This document shows, piece by piece, positions 1-7,596 of a stretch of 21,825 nucleotides of DNA. A program made the position numbers and the translations under genes. The DNA comes from an uncultured Collinsella sp. Lineage in GTDB: Bacteria > Actinomycetota > Coriobacteriia > Coriobacteriales > Coriobacteriaceae. The stretch lies in assembly GCA_900759435.1 (NCBI GenBank), contig CAAEVD010000280.1, positions 1 to 21,825 on the forward strand, read 5' to 3'. Every line of letters starts with the position of its first letter. The first letter of the stretch is position 1. The notes beneath the pieces are model-generated. The model was not told the origin of the DNA and ran no database searches. It saw nothing but the letters and a program-made list of their open reading frames with translations.

Positions 1-795
1 GATCAGTTTGCGAGCGCCGTCGCCGCCGTCGAGGAGCGCGTTGGCGATCGCCTGTCGCTCATCGATATCAATATGGCATGCCCCGCCCGCAAGGTCGTTA
101 CCAAGGGCGAGGGCTCGGCGCTCATGCGCACGCCTGACCTGGCGGAGAAGATCGTCGAGGCTACGGTGGGTGCGGCGCACGTGCCCGTGACCGTCAAGAT
201 TCGCAAGGGCTTTTATGCCGAGGACCGCAATGCCGCGACATTTGCCCAGATGCTTGAGGGTGCAGGGGCTGCCGCAGTCGCCGTGCATGGTCGTTGCGCC
301 ACACAGCTCTACACGGGCCAGGCCGATTGGTCAGTCGTCGATGAAGTCGCAGATGCCGTCGAGATTCCCGTGATCGGTTCGGGCGACGTGTTCTGCGCCG
401 AGGATGCCGCGGAGCATCTGCGCAACTCGGGTGCCAGCGCGGTGTTTATCGCGCGCGGTATCTACGGTAATCCCTGGGTCTTTGGTGATGCTCGCGCCCT
501 TTCGCTCGATGGCATATCGGTGCCGCAGCGCAGCTCCGTCGAGCGCCTGGACGCCCTGCGTGAGCACCTCACGCTGACGCATGAGCTCTTGCCGCTCATG
601 TCGCGCGCCCGCACGTACGCAAGCTGGTACTTAAAAGGTATGCCCCATGCCGCCGCCTGGCGTGCCCAGGTGGTGCGCTGCTCCACGTATGAGGAGTTCA
701 TGGCGCTGGTCGATGAGATCGAGCGCGATGTGGTGGCCTGCGAGGCTGCCCTTGCCGCCGGCGAATCGGTGCCCCCTCATCCGCTGGAGGCTTAA
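1..795 (+). CDS. dus: tRNA-dihydrouridine synthase (DusB-like), 5'-truncated
   Basis: Flavoenzyme that uses FMN and NAD(P)H to reduce specific uridines in the tRNA D-loop to dihydrouridine. The reading frame is open from base 1, so the start lies outside the window; 264 residues are visible and roughly the first 60-90 of a typical ~330-residue family member are missing. The motif INMACPARKV contains the presumed catalytic Cys (residue 27 of the visible part), although most homologues have GCP where this one has ACP. It is followed by GEGSALM, VTVKIRKG (phosphate/FMN region), AVHGR and VIGSGDVF, then ARGIYGNPW, all in the order expected of the Dus TIM barrel. The C-terminal helical domain is present. 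The stop is two bases before hemW, so the two are probably co-transcribed. The family is confident; assignment to the DusB subgroup is likely but not proven. Confidence 0.93.
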   Translation, partial: DQFASAVAAVEERVGDRLSLIDINMACPARKVVTKGEGSALMRTPDLAEKIVEATVGAAHVPVTVKIRKGFYAEDRNAATFAQMLEGAGAAAVAVHGRCATQLYTGQADWSVVDEVADAVEIPVIGSGDVFCAEDAAEHLRNSGASAVFIARGIYGNPWVFGDARALSLDGISVPQRSSVERLDALREHLTLTHELLPLMSRARTYASWYLKGMPHAAAWRAQVVRCSTYEEFMALVDEIERDVVACEAALAAGESVPPHPLEA

Positions 796-797
796 GG

Positions 798-2030
798 GTG
801 GCCGTTACCGCGCTGTATGCGCACGTGCCGTTCTGTGCCCAAAAGTGCCGCTACTGCGACTTTGATTCGCGCAGTTTCGCTCCGTGCGAGCTGGGTGCTG
901 CGCTCGATGCCTATTTTGAGCAGTTGTACGCGCGCCTCGATGCTTTTGGCAAGGCTGGGGCCCTTGACCAGATCCGCACCGTCTATGTTGGCGGCGGCAC
1001 GCCGTCGCTGGCGGGGGAGCGCCTGGTGGAGCTGGCGCGGCGTATTCGTGCGTGGTGCGCCCCTGTTGAGTTTACCTGCGAGGCCAATCCCGAGTCGCTG
1101 ACCGCCGAGCTCGCCACTGCGCTTGCCAAGGTGGGTGTCACACGCGTCTCTCTGGGCGTGCAAACGCTCGATAACACCGAACTTGCCGCCATCGGCCGTA
1201 TTCACGATGCCGATCGGGCGCTCGCTGCTATCGCGACGGTCAAGGACGCTGGGCTTGACGTGTCGTGCGACCTTATGTGCGGTCTTCCCGGGCAGACCGC
1301 AGCGAGTTGGAGTCGCACGCTTGATGGCGTGCTGGTGGCGGCTCCGCATCATGTGTCGGTTTACCCGCTCACGCTCGAGGAGGGGACACCCCTCTATCGC
1401 ATGGCGTGCCGCGACGAGTCGCTCGAGCCTGATGAGGATTTTCAAGCCGCCTGCATGGACACGGCGCGTGGGCGTTTGGGTGCGGCCGGCTATCACCCGT
1501 ATGAGGTGGCGAGCTACGCGCTCGACGGCCATGAGTGCGCCCATAACATTGCCTATTGGAGCGGCCAAGGCTATCTGGGCCTGGGTCGTTCTGCCGCGGG
1601 CATGCTCGACGCCGAAGATTTCGACCGTCTTGCAGGTTTGTTCCCCGGCGTGTCTTCTCGAGGCGATGCGTATCGCGTGCGTCTGGTGCAACGCGACGAT
1701 GTCGCGACGGCGTTCGAGGCCGAATACCTGTCGCAGCGCGAGGCTGCGGCCGAAGACCTGATGCTCGCCTGTCGTATGACGCGCGGTGTTGGGCCCGACC
1801 TGTTGGTTCGCGCGGCCTGCGTCATCCCAACGGATGAGCTGGCAGCTGCCTGCGATCACGCACTCGAATTGGGTCTTGCCACGTGGGTGCCCGATGGCGT
1901 CGAGGGATATGCGGGGCGCGTCGCCTCGAAAGACGTTATCACAGGTCGCGCCCGCGCTCGTTTGGCGCCGACACACCTGGGCTGGCTCGATGGAAATGTT
2001 CTGTTCGAGCTGTTTTGGGGTCTAGCATAG
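798..2030 (+). CDS. hemW: HemW-like radical SAM heme chaperone
   Basis: Radical SAM protein of the HemN/HemW group. HemW is considered a heme-binding chaperone that delivers heme to membrane respiratory proteins rather than a true coproporphyrinogen oxidase; older annotations call it oxygen-independent coproporphyrinogen III oxidase. The CxxxCxxC cluster motif is at Cys13, Cys17 and Cys20 (HVPFCAQKCRYCDF), followed by the SAM-binding GGGTPS at 65-70. The HN..YW signature (residues 249-254) is typical of HemW, and the protein lacks the N-terminal extension of genuine HemN. It has 410 residues, somewhat longer than the usual 370-390. Start: GTG, preceded by GGAGG at 786-790 with 7-base spacing inside the end of dus; no earlier start is consistent with the family N terminus. 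It sits beside dnaJ, as in many Gram-positive hemW-(hrcA-grpE-dnaK)-dnaJ clusters, but the bracketed genes are absent. Confidence 0.93.
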   Translation: MAVTALYAHVPFCAQKCRYCDFDSRSFAPCELGAALDAYFEQLYARLDAFGKAGALDQIRTVYVGGGTPSLAGERLVELARRIRAWCAPVEFTCEANPESLTAELATALAKVGVTRVSLGVQTLDNTELAAIGRIHDADRALAAIATVKDAGLDVSCDLMCGLPGQTAASWSRTLDGVLVAAPHHVSVYPLTLEEGTPLYRMACRDESLEPDEDFQAACMDTARGRLGAAGYHPYEVASYALDGHECAHNIAYWSGQGYLGLGRSAAGMLDAEDFDRLAGLFPGVSSRGDAYRVRLVQRDDVATAFEAEYLSQREAAAEDLMLACRMTRGVGPDLLVRAACVIPTDELAAACDHALELGLATWVPDGVEGYAGRVASKDVITGRARARLAPTHLGWLDGNVLFELFWGLA

Positions 2031-2040
2031 GCCGCTCGGG

Positions 2041-2046
2041 TAGAAT
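2041..2046 (+). promoter_or_regulatory. Candidate -10 element upstream of the first dnaJ
   Basis: TAGAAT preceded by GGG lies in the 58-base gap between hemW and dnaJ and matches the -10 consensus at five of six positions. No good -35 hexamer sits 16-18 bases upstream, so this is tentative. Similar G-rich-preceded -10-like boxes occur upstream of rpsO and rnj. I see no CIRCE or HAIR heat-shock operator nearby. Confidence 0.35.
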
Positions 2047-2088
2047 TACCGCAAGATATACGCTGCTGTGAGCAGGAGGTTGCCGTAC

Positions 2089-3192
2089 ATGGCGACGATG
2101 AACGAAAAAGATTACTACGAGATTCTCGGTGTCTCCAAGGACGCCACCTCGCGTGATATTCAAAAGGCCTTTCAGCAGAAGGCCCGTAAGCTCCATCCGG
2201 ACGTCAATAAAGAGCCGGGTGCCGAGGAAAAGTTCAAAGAGGTTTCCGAGGCCTACGCCGTGCTTTCGGATGAGCAGAAGCGTGCGCGCTATGACGCCAT
2301 GCGCTCGGGTAATCCCTTCGCCGGCGCTCCTACGGCTTCGCCTTATGGTGGCGGTTACGCCGGCGGCGCCGGGTACGGCAATCCCTTTGAGGGCGGTTTT
2401 CCCTTTGGCGGCGCATGGGGCCAGCCGCGTCGCGGGCGGGCAGCATACAATCCCGAAAGCGGTGCCAACGTGGTCGTCGACATTAAGCTCGATGCCAAGG
2501 AGGCCAAGGGCGGTTCCCGCAAAACCGTTCGCTACACGCGATTCGATACGTGCGGACACTGCGGCGGCTCGGGTTCTGTCTCCTCCGAGCATGCCCATAC
2601 CTGCCCAAGCTGTGGCGGACGCGGCCATATCGATGTGGACCTGTCCTTCCTGTTTGGCGCTGGCACGTTTCAGTCGGTTTGCCCCGAGTGCGGCGGCTCG
2701 GGCAAGGTCGTAGCCGATCCGTGCCCCGATTGCGGCGGCAGCGGTCGTACCCGCGTGACCTCCGAGCAAACGATTGAGTTTCCTGCCGGCACGCACGACG
2801 GCGACGAGGTTCGCATTAGCGGCATGGGCCATGCCGGTACCAATGGCGCCACGGGTGGTGACCTGGTCGGTCGCGCCCATGTGGAGGCCGAGCGCCTGGA
2901 GGGCAAGGCCCGTACCGGCTTTTACCTGATGGGCATCGTGGCGCCGTTTTTGGTGCTGTCGGCCATCTCGGGCGTGTTCTCGGCCTTTGCCGTGATGTGT
3001 TTTATTCCGTTTGCCATGGGCCTGTTCATGGTGCTCTCGGATGGGGTACTTCACCGTAGCCTGCTGTGGTGGAAGCGTGGTGCGATGCAGTTTGCCAACG
3101 GTTTTGCCAACGGCTTCATGTTCGCGCTCGTGTCGGTGTGGTTTGCGAGCTGCTCGCAGCGCGCGATGCTTTCGCCCTACGGGATGCAATAA
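2089..3192 (+). CDS. DnaJ-type co-chaperone with C-terminal membrane segments
   Basis: J-domain protein expected to stimulate an Hsp70 (DnaK) ATPase. J domain: residues 8-70 with HPD at 36-38. A Gly/Phe/Pro-rich linker spans about 73-115. A complete four-module zinc finger follows, with CxxC pairs at Cys155/158, 172/175, 198/201 and 212/215. The client-binding part is short: only about residues 222-270 resemble the first part of a DnaJ C-terminal domain. Residues 278-317 are a nearly uninterrupted hydrophobic stretch and 342-355 another, giving two or three probable membrane helices with Arg/Lys-rich connections. Total length is 367 residues. The start is the ATG at 2089, nine bases after AGGAGG (2074-2079); an in-frame GTG at 2068 overlaps that site and is less likely. 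A second, conventional DnaJ follows directly. I infer a membrane-tethered J protein; the architecture is visible, but its clients are unknown. Confidence 0.88.
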   Translation: MATMNEKDYYEILGVSKDATSRDIQKAFQQKARKLHPDVNKEPGAEEKFKEVSEAYAVLSDEQKRARYDAMRSGNPFAGAPTASPYGGGYAGGAGYGNPFEGGFPFGGAWGQPRRGRAAYNPESGANVVVDIKLDAKEAKGGSRKTVRYTRFDTCGHCGGSGSVSSEHAHTCPSCGGRGHIDVDLSFLFGAGTFQSVCPECGGSGKVVADPCPDCGGSGRTRVTSEQTIEFPAGTHDGDEVRISGMGHAGTNGATGGDLVGRAHVEAERLEGKARTGFYLMGIVAPFLVLSAISGVFSAFAVMCFIPFAMGLFMVLSDGVLHRSLLWWKRGAMQFANGFANGFMFALVSVWFASCSQRAMLSPYGMQ

Positions 3193-3273
3193 CATCAAAC
3201 CCTCTGTTTGCGGCCGGCCCTGCATGGGTATAGGACGCACTGTGACAATATTGAAAGTCGGAAGGATTCGGTC

Positions 3274-4422
3274 GTGTCGGAAAATAGGGATTACTACGAG
3301 GTACTTGGCGTCGATAAGGACGCCGACGCGCGGACCATTAAGCGCGCGTTTTTAAAGAAAGCCCGTACGGTACACCCGGATGTTTCGGACGACCCCGAGG
3401 CCGAGGCCAAGTTCAAAGAGCTGAACGAGGCCTATTCTGTCCTTTCCGATGAGCAGAAGCGTGCCAACTACGATCGCTTTGGCACTGCCGATGGCCCTGG
3501 TGGCTCCGGCTATGTCGACATCAACGACATCTTTGGCGGCATGGGCATGGACGACCTGTTCTCGTCGTTCTTTGGCGGCGGCGCCGGCGGTGGTGCCCGC
3601 AGCCGTCGCGAGCGCCGTCGCGGTCGCGATATGGCCATCTCGCTTTCGGTGACGCTCGAGGAAGCTGCACTTGGCTGCAAAAAGACGATCAGCTATGACC
3701 GCCTTGCTCCCTGCGAGGATTGCAACGGTACGGGCAAGGCTGACGGTGCGACCGAAAAGCAGTGCAGCCGCTGCCACGGCACGGGCTATGTCACCACGGT
3801 CCAGCGCTCGTTTTTGGGTCAGGTCCAGTCCTCTTCGCCCTGCCCCGACTGCCACGGCGAGGGCACGGTCATCGACCATCCCTGCGAGACTTGCGACGGT
3901 CAGGGCCGCACGCCTTCGCACGAAAAGATCGACATCGATATTCCCGCCGGCGTCTCGACCGGTCGCCAGCTGCGCGTGAGCGGCTTTGGCGAGGCCGGTC
4001 TTCGTGGCGAGCCCTCGGGCGACCTGATCGTCAGCGTGCGTGTCGCCGATCACGAGCGCTTTAAGCGCAATGGCGACGACCTGTACCTGGTGAGCGATAT
4101 CTCCATCGCGCAGGCCGCGCTCGGCTGCGAGATCGAGGTCGAGGGCATTATGCCCGAGGAGGTCGTCAAGGTTACGGTCCCTGCCGGCACGCAGTATGGC
4201 GACACCGTCAGCGTCAACAACTTTGGCATGCCGCGCATCGGCGGTGGCGGCTCACGTGGTCGTCTGGTCGTGCAGCTGCGCGTGGTCGTTCCCACGAACC
4301 TTTCCAACAAGCAGCGCGAGCTGCTCCGCGCTTTTGCCGACGAGATGGGCGATGACGTCGCTTCCGGTAAGAAGTCGGTAACCGATCGTATCAAGAGCGC
4401 CCTCGACGATATCCTCGATTAA
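3274..4422 (+). CDS. dnaJ: Chaperone protein DnaJ (conventional architecture)
   Basis: Full-length class A Hsp40 that delivers unfolded clients to DnaK and stimulates its ATPase in the cytoplasm. J domain at residues 5-70 with HPD at 34-36; Gly/Phe-rich segment about 71-108 containing DIFGGM and FSSFFGGG; zinc finger with CxxC pairs at Cys147/150, 164/167, 190/193 and 204/207; then both beta-sandwich C-terminal domains and the dimerisation tail, 382 residues in total, as expected for the family. The start is the GTG at 3274, seven bases after GAAGGA (3261-3266); it gives the usual short N terminus before DYYEVLG. An upstream in-frame start at 3208 would add 22 unrelated residues and has no good ribosome binding site. 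It is 81 bases downstream of the membrane-type dnaJ and nine bases before mtaB. Its partners dnaK and grpE are not in the window. Confidence 0.96.
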   Translation: MSENRDYYEVLGVDKDADARTIKRAFLKKARTVHPDVSDDPEAEAKFKELNEAYSVLSDEQKRANYDRFGTADGPGGSGYVDINDIFGGMGMDDLFSSFFGGGAGGGARSRRERRRGRDMAISLSVTLEEAALGCKKTISYDRLAPCEDCNGTGKADGATEKQCSRCHGTGYVTTVQRSFLGQVQSSSPCPDCHGEGTVIDHPCETCDGQGRTPSHEKIDIDIPAGVSTGRQLRVSGFGEAGLRGEPSGDLIVSVRVADHERFKRNGDDLYLVSDISIAQAALGCEIEVEGIMPEEVVKVTVPAGTQYGDTVSVNNFGMPRIGGGGSRGRLVVQLRVVVPTNLSNKQRELLRAFADEMGDDVASGKKSVTDRIKSALDDILD

Positions 4423-4431
4423 GGAGCCCGC

Positions 4432-5724
4432 TTGCTCGCACCCCATATTTCCGTCGTCAACCTTGGCTGCCGTGTCAACCGGGTTGAGTCCGACCGTATC
4501 ACTGCCGATCTTATGCGCCTGGGCTTTGCTATGGTGGAGCCCCAGGATGCCGACCTGATTGTAATCAATACCTGCGCCGTGACGGGCGAGGCCGAGGCCA
4601 AGACCCGTAAGGCCGTCCGTCATGCGCTGTCATATCCAGGTGAGCCCTACGTTGTCGTGACCGGCTGCGTCGTCAACTTGCATCCCGAAGAGCTGCTGGA
4701 GCTTTCGGACCGCGTCATTGCCGAGCCGTCGAAAATCGACGTCGCCGAGCGTGTCTGCGAGGTGCTGGGTGTCGAATCCGATAGTGTGGCCGCTTGCAGC
4801 GACAGCGATGTGGTCGATGCTCTGGGGCGCTCGCGTCTGGGCGTGAAGATCCAAGACGGCTGCAATCACCGCTGCACGTATTGCATTGTGTGGAAGGCGC
4901 GCGGCCCTGAGCGCTCCGTGCCCGTCGAGTCCGTGCTCGAGCAGGTGCGCGAGGCCCAGGAGGCCGGTGTGCCCGAGGTGGTGCTGACTGGCGTGAACCT
5001 GGGCGCCTATGACGGCAAGAGCGCGACTGACGAACACGTGGAGATCGATGAGCTGCTCCAGGCCATCATGGAGCGCACCGAGATCGCCCACGTGCGCATC
5101 TCCTCGGTGGAACCCATGGATATTTCCGAGCGCTTGCTCAAGGTGATGGCTCGCTATCCGAAGCGTATCGCGCCGTTTTTGCACCTGCCTGTGCAGTCTG
5201 GCTGCACGGCGACGCTGCATCGCATGGGCCGTCCCTATAGCGCCGAGGCGTTCGAGGACACGGTGCGCATGATTCGCGCTAACCTGCCCCAGGCTGCACT
5301 TTCGTGTGACGTTATCGTCGGTTTCCCTGGCGAGACGGACGAGGAGTTCGAGGAGTCGCTGGCGCTGTGCCGTCGCGTGGGCTTTTCGCGCATGCACGTG
5401 TTCCGCTATAGCAAGCGCCCCGGCACCCTCGCCGCCCACATGCCCGACCAGGTACCCCCTGAGGTCATGGCCGAGCGCAGCCGTCGCATGCGCGCCGCCG
5501 CACAGGAGCTTGCGATCGCCGATGCCCGCCGCCGCGTGGGCACGGTCGAGCGTGCGGTGCTCGAGTATGGCGACAACCTGACGCTCGGCTCGTTCCATCA
5601 TGCCCGTCTTGATGATACCTGTGGACTCACAGCCCCTTGCCTGCTCGATGTTGCTATCATCGGAGTCGATGATTCCGGCTTGGTCCATGCACGCAGGGAG
5701 GTTCATGGAAGCCTCGAAGATTAG
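4432..5724 (+). CDS. mtaB: tRNA t6A37 methylthiotransferase MtaB
   Basis: Radical SAM methylthiotransferase that adds a 2-methylthio group to N6-threonylcarbamoyladenosine at position 37 of tRNAs, making ms2t6A next to the anticodon. The N-terminal UPF0004 domain carries three cluster cysteines at 13 (LGCRVN), 48 (NTCAV) and 79 (TGC). The radical SAM domain has GCNHRCTYC with Cys144, Cys148 and Cys151, and the following KARGPERS is typical of MtaB rather than MiaB or RimO. The C-terminal region (about 365-425) corresponds to a TRAM RNA-binding domain. It has 430 residues, normal for the family. The start is a TTG five bases after AAGGAG (4421-4426), which itself overlaps the dnaJ stop. The 3' end overlaps phoH by 20 bases, indicating one transcript. 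A second methylthiotransferase, rimO, lies later in the window. Confidence 0.94.
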   Translation: MLAPHISVVNLGCRVNRVESDRITADLMRLGFAMVEPQDADLIVINTCAVTGEAEAKTRKAVRHALSYPGEPYVVVTGCVVNLHPEELLELSDRVIAEPSKIDVAERVCEVLGVESDSVAACSDSDVVDALGRSRLGVKIQDGCNHRCTYCIVWKARGPERSVPVESVLEQVREAQEAGVPEVVLTGVNLGAYDGKSATDEHVEIDELLQAIMERTEIAHVRISSVEPMDISERLLKVMARYPKRIAPFLHLPVQSGCTATLHRMGRPYSAEAFEDTVRMIRANLPQAALSCDVIVGFPGETDEEFEESLALCRRVGFSRMHVFRYSKRPGTLAAHMPDQVPPEVMAERSRRMRAAAQELAIADARRRVGTVERAVLEYGDNLTLGSFHHARLDDTCGLTAPCLLDVAIIGVDDSGLVHARREVHGSLED

Positions 5725-6691
5725 ACTTACCGTTCCCGAGGGTATCGACCCCTCGCGCGTTTTGGGCGCCGGCGATGGCGCCCTTCGTGCACTCGAGAAC
5801 TTGGTGCGCGCCCAAGTGGTTGCCCGCGGTGACAGCGTTGCCGTGAGCGGCGATCCGGACGAGGTCGAGCTCGTGGCGCGCTTTTTCGAGCATGCTTTTC
5901 GCGAGGCGGCCGCCGGGCGCACGCTGTCTGCCGACGATGTCTCGCGATGCCTGGCGGTCTTGCGCGACGGCGAGCATAATGCCTCGTCGCTGCGCGATGA
6001 CGTGCTGCTGTCGTATCGCGGTCGCGTCATCCGCCCCAAGACGCTCGGCCAAAAGCGCTACGTGGATGCCATTCGCTCGCATACCATCACGTTTGGCCTC
6101 GGTCCCGCCGGTACCGGTAAAACCTATCTGGCTATGGCACTCGCTGTCGCCGCGCTCAAGCGCCATGAGGTGGGCCGCCTGATCCTGACGCGCCCGGTTG
6201 TCGAGGCGGGGGAGAACTTGGGCTTTTTGCCCGGCACCCTCGAGGAAAAGATCGACCCGTATATGCGTCCGCTCTATGATGCCCTGTTTGACATGATGGA
6301 TCGTGAGCGTACCGATGAGCTCATGGAGCGTGGCGTGATCGAGATCGCCCCGCTCGCCTACATGCGCGGTCGAACGCTGAGTGATGCCTTTGTGGTGCTC
6401 GATGAGGCACAAAACACGACGCCCGAGCAGATGAAGATGTTCCTGACGCGCCTGGGTTTTAATTCCAAGTTCGTGATTACCGGCGACCTGAGCCAGCGTG
6501 ACCTGGTGGGTCGTCGCGGCGGTCTTGCCGATATCGAAAGGATTTTGGGTCGCGTCGACGATGTGGCGTTTTCTCACCTGGAGCGCGCCGACGTGGTGCG
6601 CCATGCCTTGGTGGGGCGCATCGTCGAGGCCTACGATGCTTATGATGACGTGCGTGAGCAGCGCTCGCGCGACCGAAAGGAGTCCCGTTGA
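5705..6691 (+). CDS. phoH: PhoH-family ATPase (PhoL/YbeZ type)
   Basis: P-loop ATPase of the PhoH family, commonly encoded beside ybeY and thought to act with it in rRNA processing or RNA unwinding; the exact role is not settled. The 328-residue protein has an N-terminal region containing a probable small RNA-binding fold (about 5-70), a Walker A motif GPAGTGKT at 133-140, the family motif LTRPVVEAGE around 161-170, and Walker B VVLDEAQN at 230-237, followed by GDLSQRDL. The start is the ATG at 5705, preceded by AGGGAGG (5695-5701); a longer reading frame from 5600 would lie inside mtaB and lacks family resemblance. It overlaps mtaB by 20 bases and ybeY by four, so translation is likely coupled in the order mtaB-phoH-ybeY. 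Confidence 0.94.
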   Translation: MEASKIRLTVPEGIDPSRVLGAGDGALRALENLVRAQVVARGDSVAVSGDPDEVELVARFFEHAFREAAAGRTLSADDVSRCLAVLRDGEHNASSLRDDVLLSYRGRVIRPKTLGQKRYVDAIRSHTITFGLGPAGTGKTYLAMALAVAALKRHEVGRLILTRPVVEAGENLGFLPGTLEEKIDPYMRPLYDALFDMMDRERTDELMERGVIEIAPLAYMRGRTLSDAFVVLDEAQNTTPEQMKMFLTRLGFNSKFVITGDLSQRDLVGRRGGLADIERILGRVDDVAFSHLERADVVRHALVGRIVEAYDAYDDVREQRSRDRKESR

Positions 6692-7197
6692 GTGTATTGA
6701 TCAGCAACGATGCCGAGCTCGATACGCTGCTCGATGCCCAGGAGGTGGAGCACATCTGCGGAGTTGTGCTTGCCGCCGAGGGTGTTGAGCGTGAGGTCGA
6801 GATTTCCCTTTCGTATGTCGATGAGGACGAGATGCACGAGCTCAATCTTGAATGGCGTGGCATCGATCGCACGACCGACGTGCTCTCGTTTGAATGCGAC
6901 TCGGCCTTTGACGAGGACATTCCCGCCGACGAGACGCTCGAGCTCGGCGATATTATCCTGGCCCCGCAGGTCATTGCCCGCCAGGCCCCCGGCTTTGGCA
7001 ACAGCCCCGCCGATGAGTGCCGACTGATGCTCGTGCATGGCATGCTGCACCTGCTGGGTTACGACCACATCGAGGACGATGAGGCCGAGGTCATGGAGGC
7101 ACGCGAGGATGCCATCCTGCGCGACCTGGCGCTTGAGCGCGGCGAGGACCCCAAACTCGTCCACGTCGGCCCCATAACCAATCATGCCCACGACTAG
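6688..7197 (+). CDS. ybeY: Endoribonuclease / rRNA maturation factor YbeY
   Basis: Single-strand-specific metallo-endoribonuclease needed for 16S rRNA 3'-end maturation and ribosome quality control in other bacteria. The protein has 169 residues. The diagnostic zinc motif HGMLHLLGYDH supplies His117, His121 and His127, and the upstream RTTDVLSF and ELGDIILAP segments are also family signatures. The start is a TTG overlapping the phoH stop (the four bases TTGA are shared), with AAAGGAG at 6677-6682/6683 five bases upstream; the next possible starts would cut into the conserved fold. Its neighbours phoH and era both relate to 30S assembly, and the phoH-ybeY-era order is conserved widely in Gram-positive bacteria. 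I am confident of the family. Confidence 0.95.
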   Translation: MSVLISNDAELDTLLDAQEVEHICGVVLAAEGVEREVEISLSYVDEDEMHELNLEWRGIDRTTDVLSFECDSAFDEDIPADETLELGDIILAPQVIARQAPGFGNSPADECRLMLVHGMLHLLGYDHIEDDEAEVMEAREDAILRDLALERGEDPKLVHVGPITNHAHD

Positions 7198-7206
7198 GAG
7201 CCGTCT

Positions 7207-7584
7207 ATGATTCCCGGATCGAACAAGGACCATCCGTCCTTTTTAAAGTCGTTCTCATACGCCATGGAGGGCTTCGTCACCGCCGTCAAGACCGAGCGCA
7301 ATATCAAGGTCATGCTCGTGGCGGGCGTGTGCACCGTCATTGCCGGCTGCATCGTGGGGCTCGATATTGCCGAGTGGGCTACGGTCATCATCTGCTGCGG
7401 CCTGGTGATTCACGGCGAGCTGTGTAATACCGCCATGGAGGCGATTGTCGACCTGGCGACCCAGGAGCTGCATCCGCTGGCCAAGCGCGCGAAGGATATC
7501 GCCGCTGCCTCTGTATACGTTCTTTCCATTACCGCCGCGATCGTGGGCTTGCTTGTCTTTGCCCACGCGCTCGACTTTATTTAG
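7207..7584 (+). CDS. dgkA: Diacylglycerol kinase / undecaprenol kinase (DgkA family)
   Basis: Small integral-membrane lipid kinase. In Gram-positive bacteria members of this family mainly phosphorylate undecaprenol to recycle the peptidoglycan carrier lipid, whereas the E. coli enzyme prefers diacylglycerol; the substrate here is inferred. The 125-residue protein has three hydrophobic helices at about 34-51, 55-72 and 98-120. The active-site signature GELCNTAMEAIVDL (residues 70-83) contains Glu71 and Glu78, which align with the metal-binding and catalytic glutamates, and HPLAKRAKDIAAA (89-101) is the other conserved block. The start ATG is preceded by AGGAG, which overlaps the ybeY stop. The position between ybeY and era is standard in low-GC Gram-positives and Coriobacteriia. 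Confidence 0.93.
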   Translation: MIPGSNKDHPSFLKSFSYAMEGFVTAVKTERNIKVMLVAGVCTVIAGCIVGLDIAEWATVIICCGLVIHGELCNTAMEAIVDLATQELHPLAKRAKDIAAASVYVLSITAAIVGLLVFAHALDFI

Positions 7585-7596
7585 AAAGGGATTCCC

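Noticed and set aside
2031..2088. Search for CIRCE or HAIR heat-shock operators before the dnaJ genes
   Set aside because: Neither TTAGCACTC-N9-GAGTGCTAA nor CTTGAGT-N7-ACTCAAG, or a near match, is present.
3208..3234. Possible promoter (TTGCGG and TATAGG) before the second dnaJ
   Set aside because: The spacing is only 15 bases and both hexamers are weak; the gene can be transcribed from upstream. I could not support it as a feature.
792..3240. Antisense reading frames opposite hemW and the first dnaJ
   Set aside because: Same artefact; the + strand products have complete motifs (CxxxCxxC, HPD, CxxC modules).
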